A DNA stretch of 14,177 nt from an uncultured Porphyromonadaceae bacterium. GTDB taxonomy: Bacteria; Bacteroidota; Bacteroidia; Bacteroidales; Muribaculaceae. The notes under the pieces are model-generated. The model was not told the origin of the DNA. It searched no databases and saw only the letters and a program-made list of their open reading frames with translations. Shown piece after piece: positions 1 through 7,579 of the stretch. Numbering within the stretch: position 1 is the first letter of the stretch; every line of letters begins with the position of its first letter. The translations under genes and the position numbers were made by a program. The stretch spans positions 1 through 14,177 of the forward strand of contig URII01000058.1 in assembly GCA_900547825.1 (NCBI GenBank), in the 5' to 3' direction.

Positions 1-841
1 TGGATGCAGTGTTTTCTGTTTTTTCTTCTGGTGTGGCAGGTGTTTCCGGCGCGGATGGCCTGATAGCGGCTGCGGGCCTTGGCGCAGGATTCGGTTTGGC
101 CGGTGATGATGTGGGGGCTTCGGGTTTGGCTGTGGCAAAAAGGGCAGGCAGGTCATTCACATTTACCGACGGTGTTGCCGGCGATGTTGTCGCAGGGGCT
201 GGATCTGGTATAGGTGTTGTTTCGCGTGGTTTGTCAGCTTTTGCAGGTTTGCGCGGTTGTGTGGACGATGCTGCCAACAGTTGCCGGTAAGCTTCTACGC
301 GCCCTGCGCCTACAAATGTTCGTTTATAGTAATCGTCGGTTATGTTTGTCACTATCACCCCTTTCGAGCTTGATGCGTGGATCATTTTTCCGTCACCCAC
401 ATACAGCCCTACATGTGACACTCCCGAGCTGCCTCGTGATGTGGCGAAAAACACTAAGTCGCCCGCTATGAGATCACTTGGTTTCACTTGCGAGCAAAAT
501 TCATATTGTTTTGCCGAGTTGCGCGGAAGCTTGATGTCCAAAGCGTTATTGTAGACCTGAAGCACGAAACCCGAGCAGTCCACGCCGCTACGGGTGTTGC
601 CGCCGTATCTGTAAGGCGTTCCGAGCCATTTATTCGCCTCGGAAATGAGTCCTTGGGCTTGTTCCGGCAGTTTTCCCTGTGGTTTGAACGGTGTGGTCGA
701 TGTGCTGGTGCGCGATGATCCGTTACGTTTTACTTCGCTGGCTGTGGCATGTTTTGTCGATGAACATGAGGTCACGCTCATTGATATGACTGCTGCCGAT
801 ACGGCCGCTATGATCAGTCGGGCAATATTACTTGATTTCAT
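1..841 (-). CDS. NlpC/P60 family peptidase lipoprotein (C-terminus cut by window edge)
   Basis: The minus strand is open from an ATG at 841 to the window edge (280 codons). Residues 1-26 form a lipoprotein signal: a hydrophobic stretch, then V-T-S-C with the lipid-acceptor Cys at 26. Residues 60-185 are an NlpC/P60 domain: LGTPYRYGG (73-81), VDCSGF with nucleophile Cys89, SHVGLY with His143, and third polar residue His155 (MIHAS). Such enzymes cleave peptide bonds in peptidoglycan stems, usually next to D-Glu or D-iGln; here it would act from the inner leaflet of the outer membrane or the periplasmic face. From about residue 190 a Pro/Ala/Thr-rich tail runs at least 90 residues and is unfinished. 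Many family members end just after the catalytic domain, so this tail is unusual. The gene is divergent from the CotH gene and appears to have its own promoter. Family is certain; exact substrate is not. Confidence 0.93.
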   Translation of the reverse strand, partial: MKSSNIARLIIAAVSAAVISMSVTSCSSTKHATASEVKRNGSSRTSTSTTPFKPQGKLPEQAQGLISEANKWLGTPYRYGGNTRSGVDCSGFVLQVYNNALDIKLPRNSAKQYEFCSQVKPSDLIAGDLVFFATSRGSSGVSHVGLYVGDGKMIHASSSKGVIVTNITDDYYKRTFVGAGRVEAYRQLLAASSTQPRKPAKADKPRETTPIPDPAPATTSPATPSVNVNDLPALFATAKPEAPTSSPAKPNPAPRPAAAIRPSAPETPATPEEKTENTAS

Positions 842-869
842 TGCTTGGGTTAGAGAGATTTAGCAGGTA

Positions 870-878
870 GCAAATGTA
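870..878 (-). promoter_or_regulatory. Bacteroidetes -7 promoter element for the NlpC/P60 gene
   Basis: Read on the minus strand this is TACATTTGC, a full match to the Bacteroidetes -7 consensus TAnnTTTGC. It lies 29 bp before the start codon, giving a leader of roughly 20-25 nt. No convincing TTG -33 element is visible about 19 bp further upstream, only a T-rich tract, so the call rests on the -7 element and position. Confidence 0.5.
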
Positions 879-952
879 GCAAAAAAATCTGATTGTAATA
901 AAATGCAGGGAAGGGGATATAAATTGAAGTGTGTTAATAAATCAAAATAAAA

Positions 953-982
953 TTTGAGAAATAAAAAAAGTGCCTATATTTG
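953..982 (+). promoter_or_regulatory. Bacteroidetes promoter for the CotH gene
   Basis: TTTG at 953-956 (-33) is followed after 18 bp by TATATTTG at 975-982 (-7), both matching the Bacteroidetes sigma-ABfr consensus. Transcription would start near 987-990, leaving a leader of about 75 nt before the ATG at 1063. The flanks are AT-rich, as usual for such promoters. Confidence 0.65.
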
Positions 983-1003
983 TATTCATAAATTGTTTTG
1001 CCA

Positions 1004-1019
1004 ACATGAAAATTCATGT
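1004..1019. repeat. Palindrome in the CotH gene leader
   Basis: ACATGAA and TTCATGT are separated by two A residues, and outer CC/GG pairs extend the symmetry with one bulged A. It lies about 15 bp after the predicted transcription start, so it could be an operator or a small leader hairpin. A 10-codon ORF (ATG 1006 to TAA 1038, peptide MKIHVVTCLE) begins inside it. Function unknown. Confidence 0.4.
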
Positions 1020-1062
1020 GGTAACTTGCTTGGAATAAGAAACTTACATCTTTCATAACATT

Positions 1063-4000
1063 ATGTTTAAATTAAAAACTTTTTTGATTGTCATGATCCT
1101 CGGTGTGCTTATGCCTGGATTAAGGGCGCAAGCTTTCACTGTGTATTTTGACAATGCTACTAAAAATTGGGCTACGCCCTACATTCATTATTGGGGAGGA
1201 TCGTCGTCCTCGTCATGGCCTGGACGTGCCATGACGCTTCATGCCGGAACTATTTGGAGATATGATGTGCCGGATGACACTAAAAGCTGCCTTTTCAATG
1301 CCGGTGATGGAGACAATACCAAAACCGACAATATGACCGCAACAGCCGAGCATGTCTATACTCCTTCCGGCGACAGCAATAAGACTTACGACCAATACAT
1401 ACAAGGAGGTGGGGGAAACGAATCACAAGGACCTGCCGAACTGTATATCAGTTCCGACAGCAGCAGTGCCCAATGGGTATTCGGCACTTCGTCTCTCTCC
1501 AAAAACGGATCAAAATTCACAGGTTCGGTCAGTTGCCAGAACACAGATAAAAACTATATCACTTTCACAACTGCCGCCATTACTGGCAATTGGAACCTGA
1601 ATGGGGGAACCCGTTATACGCCCGCAAATACTAATGATGATCTCGAGGTAACCTCAGGGATGGCTTGCACCATGCAAACCGGAAGCTCCAAATGTTGGGT
1701 TATCAAAGGCACGGGTGAATGGGATTTTACCGTGGACTTTGGCGTTACGCCGCCCACGGTTACTTTCACCAAGAAAGGGGGCGGAGATATTGTCATATCC
1801 GATGTAAAGCCCACCGGTACTCTTCCTGTGATACATATCAATGTCTACACAGATACTACAAAGACCGTGCTCCAGAATGAGATCATTGATAAGGATCTCA
1901 GCCATAAGGATTATTTTTCGTGTGCCGAATATTGGGTTGATGTCAATGGCTGCGAATGGATGATTGCCGAAGGTGCCCAAAGCATAGGGTCCGAAGCCGA
2001 ACCACTTCCGCTTGAAATCAAGGCTCGAGGCAACTTCTCGCGCAAAGCTTTTTCCAAGAAGCCTTTTAAACTGAAGCTCGGCAAGAAACAGAACCTATTG
2101 GGGCTTACACCTGACAAAAGCAAACACTACGCACTTATAGCCCATTCGGATGACGATAAGGGTTATCTCCGCAATTTCACGGGCTTCAATCTCGGCAGGC
2201 GCATAGGCCTTCCCTGGGCGCCAGGACAGCAGCCGGTGGAAGTGGTGATCAACGGCGATTACCGTGGCCTGTATTTCCTCACCGAATCGATCCGTATCGG
2301 CGACGGCCGCATAATGATTGAAGAACTTGACGACAATGTATCGGATCCCACGCTCGCATCAGGCGGCTATCTTGTAGAACTCGACAATTATGAGGAGACC
2401 AACCAGATAAGCATGGATGAGAAGTCATGCGTGAGTGGCCAGACTCTTGACAAATTGCGTGTTACATGGGATACCCCTGAGGCATATTCCGCATTCCAAA
2501 AAAAATTTGTAACCGACGAATTCACCAAGATGAACGACCTTGTAGGTTCGAACAGCGATGACCTCTGGAAATACATGGAGCTTGACGATGCAGCCCGCTA
2601 TTATCTCGTTATGGAGATAATATCGCATTGGGAAGCCTATCACGGCTCCACATATATGTTCCGCGACCGTGGCGAAGGCAAGAAATGGCATTTCTCGCCG
2701 CTGTGGGACTGTGGCAATGCTTTCGGAGGCCCCACCGACAACTTTTTCTATAATGCCGACTCGTTCGGTAACACATGGATCCCCTCGCTTCGCGCCAACG
2801 CTAAATTCAACGCTAAGGTGAGCGAGACATGGAAATGGTTCATGACCAATTGCTATGACGGTCTAATGGCTGATATTGATTCATATGTGGAGCATATTTC
2901 CGCGGCTGCAGTTCAGGATCACAAACGTTGGGGCGGAAAACCGAAGCCTGTGTTTGATGGCGCCTGCGAGGTGGCCGACAACTCCGATATGGCAGCCCGC
3001 AAGGCGTTTGTTGTTGATCATTTGAATAAAAAGATCAACTGGCTCAAGACTCAGTTTGGCGACTATACCGGCGGAACATTCACAGAGCCGGAGCGCGACA
3101 CCACGCCTGCCCAGCCGCTTCCGGACTATTTCTATATTGTGCCGAATGAATACAAGGTGCAGTTTAATGATGACAAGACTCCCGCCTGGTCGCAGGTAAA
3201 GGCATATGCCTATTCGGGCGAAGGTGACGCAGCTGTAAAATATCTCGGCGAATGGCCCGGCACCTCCATGACAAAGAACGGAGCTTTATGGACCCTGTCG
3301 TTCCTTATGGATGAGGAAATTCCTGCCGGTACTAAAATTATATTCAACAACGGCAATAGCGGCAACGGGAACCAGACCGGCAACCTTGATTTTGTTTCCG
3401 GCAAGACCTATTACCGCAGCGGATATGAGCCTATTGAACCCACCGGCACACTCCCTGTGGTTTACATAAATGTCTACACTGACGCCACCAAAACAACTCT
3501 TGAAAGTGAGATAATCGACAAAGACCTCAGCCACAAGAACTATTTCAGCAATGCCGAATATTGGGTTGATATGAAAGGCTGTGACTGGATGGGTGCCAAA
3601 GCCGTGAATGTAGGTTCCGCCGAATCACCTCTGCCTCTTGAGATAAAGGCTCGCGGCAACTATACCCGCACAGGTTTCGCCAAGAAACCGTATAAACTCA
3701 AGCTTGCCAATAAACAGGCTTTGCTTGGCTTGACCAAGAGCAAACACTTTGCCCTACTGGCTCATGCCGACGATAACTTCGGTTATATGCGCAACTTCAC
3801 CGGGTTCAACCTCGGCAAACGTATCGGGCTTCCGTGGACTCCCGCCCAGCAGCCGGTGGAAGTGGTGATCAACGGCGATTACCGCGGCATATATTTCCTT
3901 ACCGAGTCAATACGTGTGGAGGGCAACCGCATAAATGCCGACGAGCTTGACGACAATATATCTAACCCGGCTCTTGTGTCAGGCGCTTACCTTGTGGAGC

Positions 4001-6606
4001 TTGACAATTACGAGGAAGGTGACCAAATCAAGATGCCGGAAGGTGGAAATTCTTCCGCAACACTGCTTGTCACACCTGATACCCCCGAGATATATTCGGA
4101 TCTGCAACGCACATTTGTCACCGACCAGTTCACGGAAATGAACAATTATGTCGGATCCCGGAGTGATGAGCTTTGGAAATATATGGATCTGGACGATGCA
4201 GCCCGTTATTATCTTGTTGAGGAAATTATATCACACTATGAGGCCTATCACGGCTCGACCTATCTTTTCCGCGACAACGGCGAAGGACAGAAATGGCATT
4301 TCTCCCCGCTTTGGGACTGCGGTCATGCTTTCGATGGCGGCACCAACGAGTTTTTCTATAATCATACGCCTAATTACGGCAACACATGGATCCGTCAGCT
4401 TTGCGGCAACGCAAAGTTCATGGACAAGGTGAAAGAGACATGGCGTTGGTTCATGGGAACCCAGTATGACGGACTGGTAGCCGACATAGAGGCTTACGCC
4501 GGTCATATTTCCGAAGCAGCCCTTCTTGACCGCAAGCGGTGGAAAGATGCGCCTCAGCCATCGAGTACGGGAGGCAACAATCCGTCGCCTGTAGTTGACA
4601 ACAGCGACATGGCTTCGCGCCTCAATTCTGTGAAAAATCACCTTTCGGCTAAAATAGCATGGCTGAAAGGACAGTGGGGCGAACCCGCCGTGGTTGAGGA
4701 ACCGGCACGTGACACCACCCCTGCCGCAGCTCTGCCCGACTATGCCAAGATGACTTATCCCGAAGCCGCAGCTTCCCCGGTGGCCACACAGGTAGAGGAA
4801 ACCACCGGAGAAAAAACATTTAACATAAGTGTTACAGCTGCCGCCCCCGAAAGCTTCACGGCCGAACAGGTGGCCGGTATCCGTGATTACACCCTCACGG
4901 TAAAAGGCCGCGGTGTGGATGTCACCACTACTGTGGATGTTGACGAGGCTGTGGCCGGAGCAATGGAAGCAGCTGTTGTCAAGAATCTGCTGCCCGGCGA
5001 AACATATACAGTGACGGTGGTACCCAATCTTCGCGGAACCTCGCAGGTAATGCCCTCAGGCTCGACGAAAGCTTCCGTTACCGGTGATATGAGCTATTCA
5101 TTTACTCTCCGGTTCGGCAACAGCGCAGGAGTGGCTACAGAAGAGGAATATCTTGCAAAATTAGAGGAGGATGCTTCCTTCCCGTCTTCTGATATTATCA
5201 ACTGGGTGGTGGCTGACGGTCAGCTGTATCCTGCTCAGGTTTCGGCAGATGTACGGTCGGCATTCACAATAACGAGCGAACTCTATTATGGCGACCGTAA
5301 GATAGCTGATCTTCCGGTTGATGGTGCCGAGCCTGTGGATATGACGGTGTCCGGCCTCCCCTACATAGCCAAACCGGCTGAAGGGAACGCAATGGCTGAT
5401 CCTCTTGAGGAGGCTCCGTATAAGTTCACCGTAAAGACCACCTATACACGCATGGCTGACAATGAAGCCGCAGTAGAGGAGATCTCATCATCACACACTG
5501 TCGGCGCGGCTGAATTTGTCTCACCCCGCGCAGATATAACCGGTGTTGATAATGACCGGATAATGCTTGGACGCAATTATCTTGAACGTTACTACGGACT
5601 CCATTCCTACTGTACCGATGCATTCCTTGCCCTTAAAGTCAACCGTCCGTTTAACGACGGGCTTATAGGTGTATTCGCTCCTGCTGCGGCATACATCACT
5701 GCCGACGAGGGAAAAGTGGCCAAGGTGGAAGCCGGCGGCAATTATTCGTTTGAATCGGTTATGGAGATGGGACGTGATACGGAATCGCCTGCAGCCCACG
5801 GCAACTACTGGTGGCTCCCTCTGAAGGACACTTCACATCATGTTGATCACAATTCTGCAGCGGCTTCCTCCAATCCGCAGCCATTCTTTGCCGGTATGGA
5901 TAATGCAGAACATGACCCGTTCAACCAATATTATTGCAATGTTAACCACTTCTATGATCCGGCCTCGCGCGGTTTCGGCGAATTTACAGCTCAGACAGCA
6001 TCATATTATCTGCTGGGCGGAGAGGCCGGTGTGGCATCAGATGGTGCCGATGGCGAATACGCGGCATTACGTGAGGAAGTGGCCGCCGCTGATGCGTACA
6101 ACACTCCGGTAGGCGTCACCGAGCGCACATGGTTGCGCGACGGCTATGTCTACCGCACCGTGCATCATGTAAACCATGAGACCTGTTATGGAGCCGCAGC
6201 GGGCAATGACCATTCGCAGTGGTTGTTCAGTCCTGTTGACTATCAGCCATTGGCCTTTGATATCAGCTACCGTTACGATATGCTCAACAATGCCGATAAT
6301 ATAGAGGTGGCGATAGGTGGAGGCGACACCCCGCTGAATGCACCCCGCCGTAAGGTTACGGTTACCAAAGCTGCCGGCAATGTTGATGCAGTGCGTGGCG
6401 TTGACAGTGACACGTCCATTTCTTTCCCTGAAATGACTATATCGTCGGATGGGCCTACCACCGGTATTGACGGCATAGAGGCCGGAAGTGTTGAAGGATT
6501 GCCTTTGTACTATAATCTTCAGGGCATGCGGATCTCGACTCCTCGTGCGGGGAATGTCTACATAGTACGTCGCGGAGGTGTAGTTACCAAAGAGCTGTTC
6601 AGATAA
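1063..6606 (+). CDS. Large secreted protein with two CotH-kinase-like domains and starch-binding-like modules
   Basis: 1847 residues. Residues 1-24 are a Sec signal peptide (cleavage probably after A22-Q-A24). Residues 25-105 resemble starch-binding module CBM26 (YFDNATKNW, HYWGG, SWPG, LFNAGDG). Residues 124-245 form a beta-rich, SusE/F-like domain starting at ELYIS. CotH-like domain 1 spans about 250-666, a second CBM26-like module 687-788 (EWPGTSM, IIFNNG), and CotH-like domain 2 793-1206. Each CotH copy carries RGN..R, KKP.KLKL, RNFTGFNLG.RIGLPW, VEVVINGDYRG and FSPLWDCG, with candidate catalytic/metal Asp549 and Asp1085. CotH proteins are secreted atypical kinases first known from Bacillus spore coats. 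Residues 1209-1340 look fibronectin-III-like, 1340-1800 are unassigned, and 1813-1847 (YYNLQGMRI, YIV) resemble the short C-terminal sorting-type domain common in Bacteroidales exoproteins. A surface or extracellular location is likely. Substrate unknown; starch binding is inferred. Confidence 0.9.
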   Translation: MFKLKTFLIVMILGVLMPGLRAQAFTVYFDNATKNWATPYIHYWGGSSSSSWPGRAMTLHAGTIWRYDVPDDTKSCLFNAGDGDNTKTDNMTATAEHVYTPSGDSNKTYDQYIQGGGGNESQGPAELYISSDSSSAQWVFGTSSLSKNGSKFTGSVSCQNTDKNYITFTTAAITGNWNLNGGTRYTPANTNDDLEVTSGMACTMQTGSSKCWVIKGTGEWDFTVDFGVTPPTVTFTKKGGGDIVISDVKPTGTLPVIHINVYTDTTKTVLQNEIIDKDLSHKDYFSCAEYWVDVNGCEWMIAEGAQSIGSEAEPLPLEIKARGNFSRKAFSKKPFKLKLGKKQNLLGLTPDKSKHYALIAHSDDDKGYLRNFTGFNLGRRIGLPWAPGQQPVEVVINGDYRGLYFLTESIRIGDGRIMIEELDDNVSDPTLASGGYLVELDNYEETNQISMDEKSCVSGQTLDKLRVTWDTPEAYSAFQKKFVTDEFTKMNDLVGSNSDDLWKYMELDDAARYYLVMEIISHWEAYHGSTYMFRDRGEGKKWHFSPLWDCGNAFGGPTDNFFYNADSFGNTWIPSLRANAKFNAKVSETWKWFMTNCYDGLMADIDSYVEHISAAAVQDHKRWGGKPKPVFDGACEVADNSDMAARKAFVVDHLNKKINWLKTQFGDYTGGTFTEPERDTTPAQPLPDYFYIVPNEYKVQFNDDKTPAWSQVKAYAYSGEGDAAVKYLGEWPGTSMTKNGALWTLSFLMDEEIPAGTKIIFNNGNSGNGNQTGNLDFVSGKTYYRSGYEPIEPTGTLPVVYINVYTDATKTTLESEIIDKDLSHKNYFSNAEYWVDMKGCDWMGAKAVNVGSAESPLPLEIKARGNYTRTGFAKKPYKLKLANKQALLGLTKSKHFALLAHADDNFGYMRNFTGFNLGKRIGLPWTPAQQPVEVVINGDYRGIYFLTESIRVEGNRINADELDDNISNPALVSGAYLVELDNYEEGDQIKMPEGGNSSATLLVTPDTPEIYSDLQRTFVTDQFTEMNNYVGSRSDELWKYMDLDDAARYYLVEEIISHYEAYHGSTYLFRDNGEGQKWHFSPLWDCGHAFDGGTNEFFYNHTPNYGNTWIRQLCGNAKFMDKVKETWRWFMGTQYDGLVADIEAYAGHISEAALLDRKRWKDAPQPSSTGGNNPSPVVDNSDMASRLNSVKNHLSAKIAWLKGQWGEPAVVEEPARDTTPAAALPDYAKMTYPEAAASPVATQVEETTGEKTFNISVTAAAPESFTAEQVAGIRDYTLTVKGRGVDVTTTVDVDEAVAGAMEAAVVKNLLPGETYTVTVVPNLRGTSQVMPSGSTKASVTGDMSYSFTLRFGNSAGVATEEEYLAKLEEDASFPSSDIINWVVADGQLYPAQVSADVRSAFTITSELYYGDRKIADLPVDGAEPVDMTVSGLPYIAKPAEGNAMADPLEEAPYKFTVKTTYTRMADNEAAVEEISSSHTVGAAEFVSPRADITGVDNDRIMLGRNYLERYYGLHSYCTDAFLALKVNRPFNDGLIGVFAPAAAYITADEGKVAKVEAGGNYSFESVMEMGRDTESPAAHGNYWWLPLKDTSHHVDHNSAAASSNPQPFFAGMDNAEHDPFNQYYCNVNHFYDPASRGFGEFTAQTASYYLLGGEAGVASDGADGEYAALREEVAAADAYNTPVGVTERTWLRDGYVYRTVHHVNHETCYGAAAGNDHSQWLFSPVDYQPLAFDISYRYDMLNNADNIEVAIGGGDTPLNAPRRKVTVTKAAGNVDAVRGVDSDTSISFPEMTISSDGPTTGIDGIEAGSVEGLPLYYNLQGMRISTPRAGNVYIVRRGGVVTKELFR
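1810..3060 (+). repeat. CotH domain repeat, copy 1
   Basis: Encodes residues 250-666 from PTGTLPV to WLKTQFG. It is collinear with copy 2, offset by 1629 bp at the start and 1620 bp by the VEVVINGDYRG motif (a three-codon difference). The two copies are strongly similar throughout. The 38 bases at 2227-2264 are identical to 3847-3884. Confidence 0.9.
3439..4680 (+). repeat. CotH domain repeat, copy 2
   Basis: Encodes residues 793-1206 from PTGTLPV to WLKGQWG. Both copies are followed by the same linker pattern, RDTTPA.(P/A)LPDY, so the duplicated unit includes its linker. All motifs of copy 1 are kept, including the candidate active-site Asp (D1085), so neither copy looks decayed. Confidence 0.9.
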
Positions 6607-6645
6607 CGGTTTTAACAGCTTCTTAATAATATTATTTGTGGAAAT

Positions 6646-6681
6646 AGCAGGGCGCTTTTATTGGCGTCCTGCTTTTTGTTT
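6646..6681 (+). terminator. Rho-independent terminator after the CotH gene
   Basis: A 10-bp stem pairs AGCAGGGCGC (6646-6655) with GCGTCCTGCT (6664-6673) with one G-T wobble around an 8-nt loop. It is followed by a T tract (TTTTTGTTT). It begins 40 bp after the CotH stop codon and separates that gene from the glycan operon. Confidence 0.88.
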
Positions 6682-6713
6682 GCCGAATAGGTATCTAATT
6701 CAGGGATTGTGAC

Positions 6714-6722
6714 TAAATTTGC
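6714..6722 (+). promoter_or_regulatory. -7 promoter element just before the GT2 start codon
   Basis: TAAATTTGC matches the -7 consensus TAnnTTTGC completely and ends 3 bp before the ATG at 6726. A start a few bases downstream would give an mRNA with almost no leader. No TTG at the right -33 distance is seen; the nearest TTTG (6679-6682) is 31 bp away. The match may therefore be fortuitous. Confidence 0.45.
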
Positions 6723-6725
6723 AGA

Positions 6726-7562
6726 ATGAAAAAATCCCGGTTGGTTTCAGTGGTGATCCCGGCCCGCAATGCGGGCCGCACGTTGGAGTCCACGCTCCGG
6801 AGTGTTCTTAGTCAGGACGTTCCGTTGGCTGATGTAGTCGTGGCCGATGATTTTTCATCCGATGATACTCCCAATATTGTCCTTGATTTCTATCCTAAGG
6901 TAAAATTGGTGAGGACATGCCGGCGTTCGGGGCCTGATGCCGCACGGCGCCTTGGATTTGAGAACTGCAGAGGGAAATTTGTGACGTTTGTCGATGCTGA
7001 CGACCGCCTTGCTCCTCATGCCTTGCGCAAGGCCTTGGAGGCTATGGATGACGATACCGATGTGGTGTTTATGCGTGTTGTGCGTTTTATATCCCTGTTG
7101 CCATTTGTCGATATAAGGGGATATATACCCGACCCGGCAAAAGTTATGGAAAGTTCGCTGTACGGTAAGCCGGGATGTCCGCCGTCGGTATGGGGCAAAC
7201 TTTTCCGCAGGGAAGTGCTTGAGCCGTGGCCCGCTATCGGATATGACGGATGGTGGGGCGAGGACCGCCTATGGATTCTTGAGCTTTTCAAAAATTCTCT
7301 CAGAGCTAAGGTGTGTGAGGGAGCCGTGTACCGCTATCGTCTCGGAGGTGCCGGGTCCGATGCACGCCGCTCACGTCGTGGCACGGAGTTCAGGCGCGTG
7401 GCGCGTCTTAAACATGAGTTTGCCGACCGTAATGCTGCTTTCAGCTATGCCCATCCGCTCATAGACCGCGAACTCGAGGCATTGCTGGCTTACCGCAATT
7501 CGGTGCTTAATCCGGATGTTACGGCCCGGTTGAAAAATATGATTATAAATTATCGCAGGTAA
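6726..7562 (+). CDS. Family 2 glycosyltransferase (GT-A fold)
   Basis: 278 residues. The GT2 pattern starts at once: VSVVIPARNAG (7-17), nucleotide-binding acidic pair in VADDFSSDDT (39-48), metal-binding DADD at 90-93, and a VWGKLFRR segment followed by GED (178-180), the likely catalytic acidic region. The enzyme would transfer one sugar from a nucleotide sugar to a lipid-linked or surface glycan acceptor on the cytoplasmic side. No obvious transmembrane segment is seen. The ATG is chosen because it lies six residues before the first conserved strand. It is first in a four-gene run, with 17 bp to the aminotransferase, so it probably acts on the sugar made and loaded by the following genes. 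Donor and acceptor cannot be read from sequence. Confidence 0.92.
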   Translation: MKKSRLVSVVIPARNAGRTLESTLRSVLSQDVPLADVVVADDFSSDDTPNIVLDFYPKVKLVRTCRRSGPDAARRLGFENCRGKFVTFVDADDRLAPHALRKALEAMDDDTDVVFMRVVRFISLLPFVDIRGYIPDPAKVMESSLYGKPGCPPSVWGKLFRREVLEPWPAIGYDGWWGEDRLWILELFKNSLRAKVCEGAVYRYRLGGAGSDARRSRRGTEFRRVARLKHEFADRNAAFSYAHPLIDRELEALLAYRNSVLNPDVTARLKNMIINYRR

Positions 7563-7579
7563 ATATAATTGAATCGGTA

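Noticed and set aside
9..863. Several overlapping plus-strand ORFs, one rich in Gly/Ala/Val
   Set aside because: They are antisense to a clear NlpC/P60 gene on the minus strand, which has a lipobox, catalytic Cys and His and an upstream promoter; none of the plus-strand peptides resembles a known protein.
4231..4641. 136-codon minus-strand ORF inside the CotH gene, with other antisense ORFs there
   Set aside because: The plus-strand frame is continuous with family motifs and duplicated domains; the antisense ORFs recur in both repeats only because the coding sequence is repeated.
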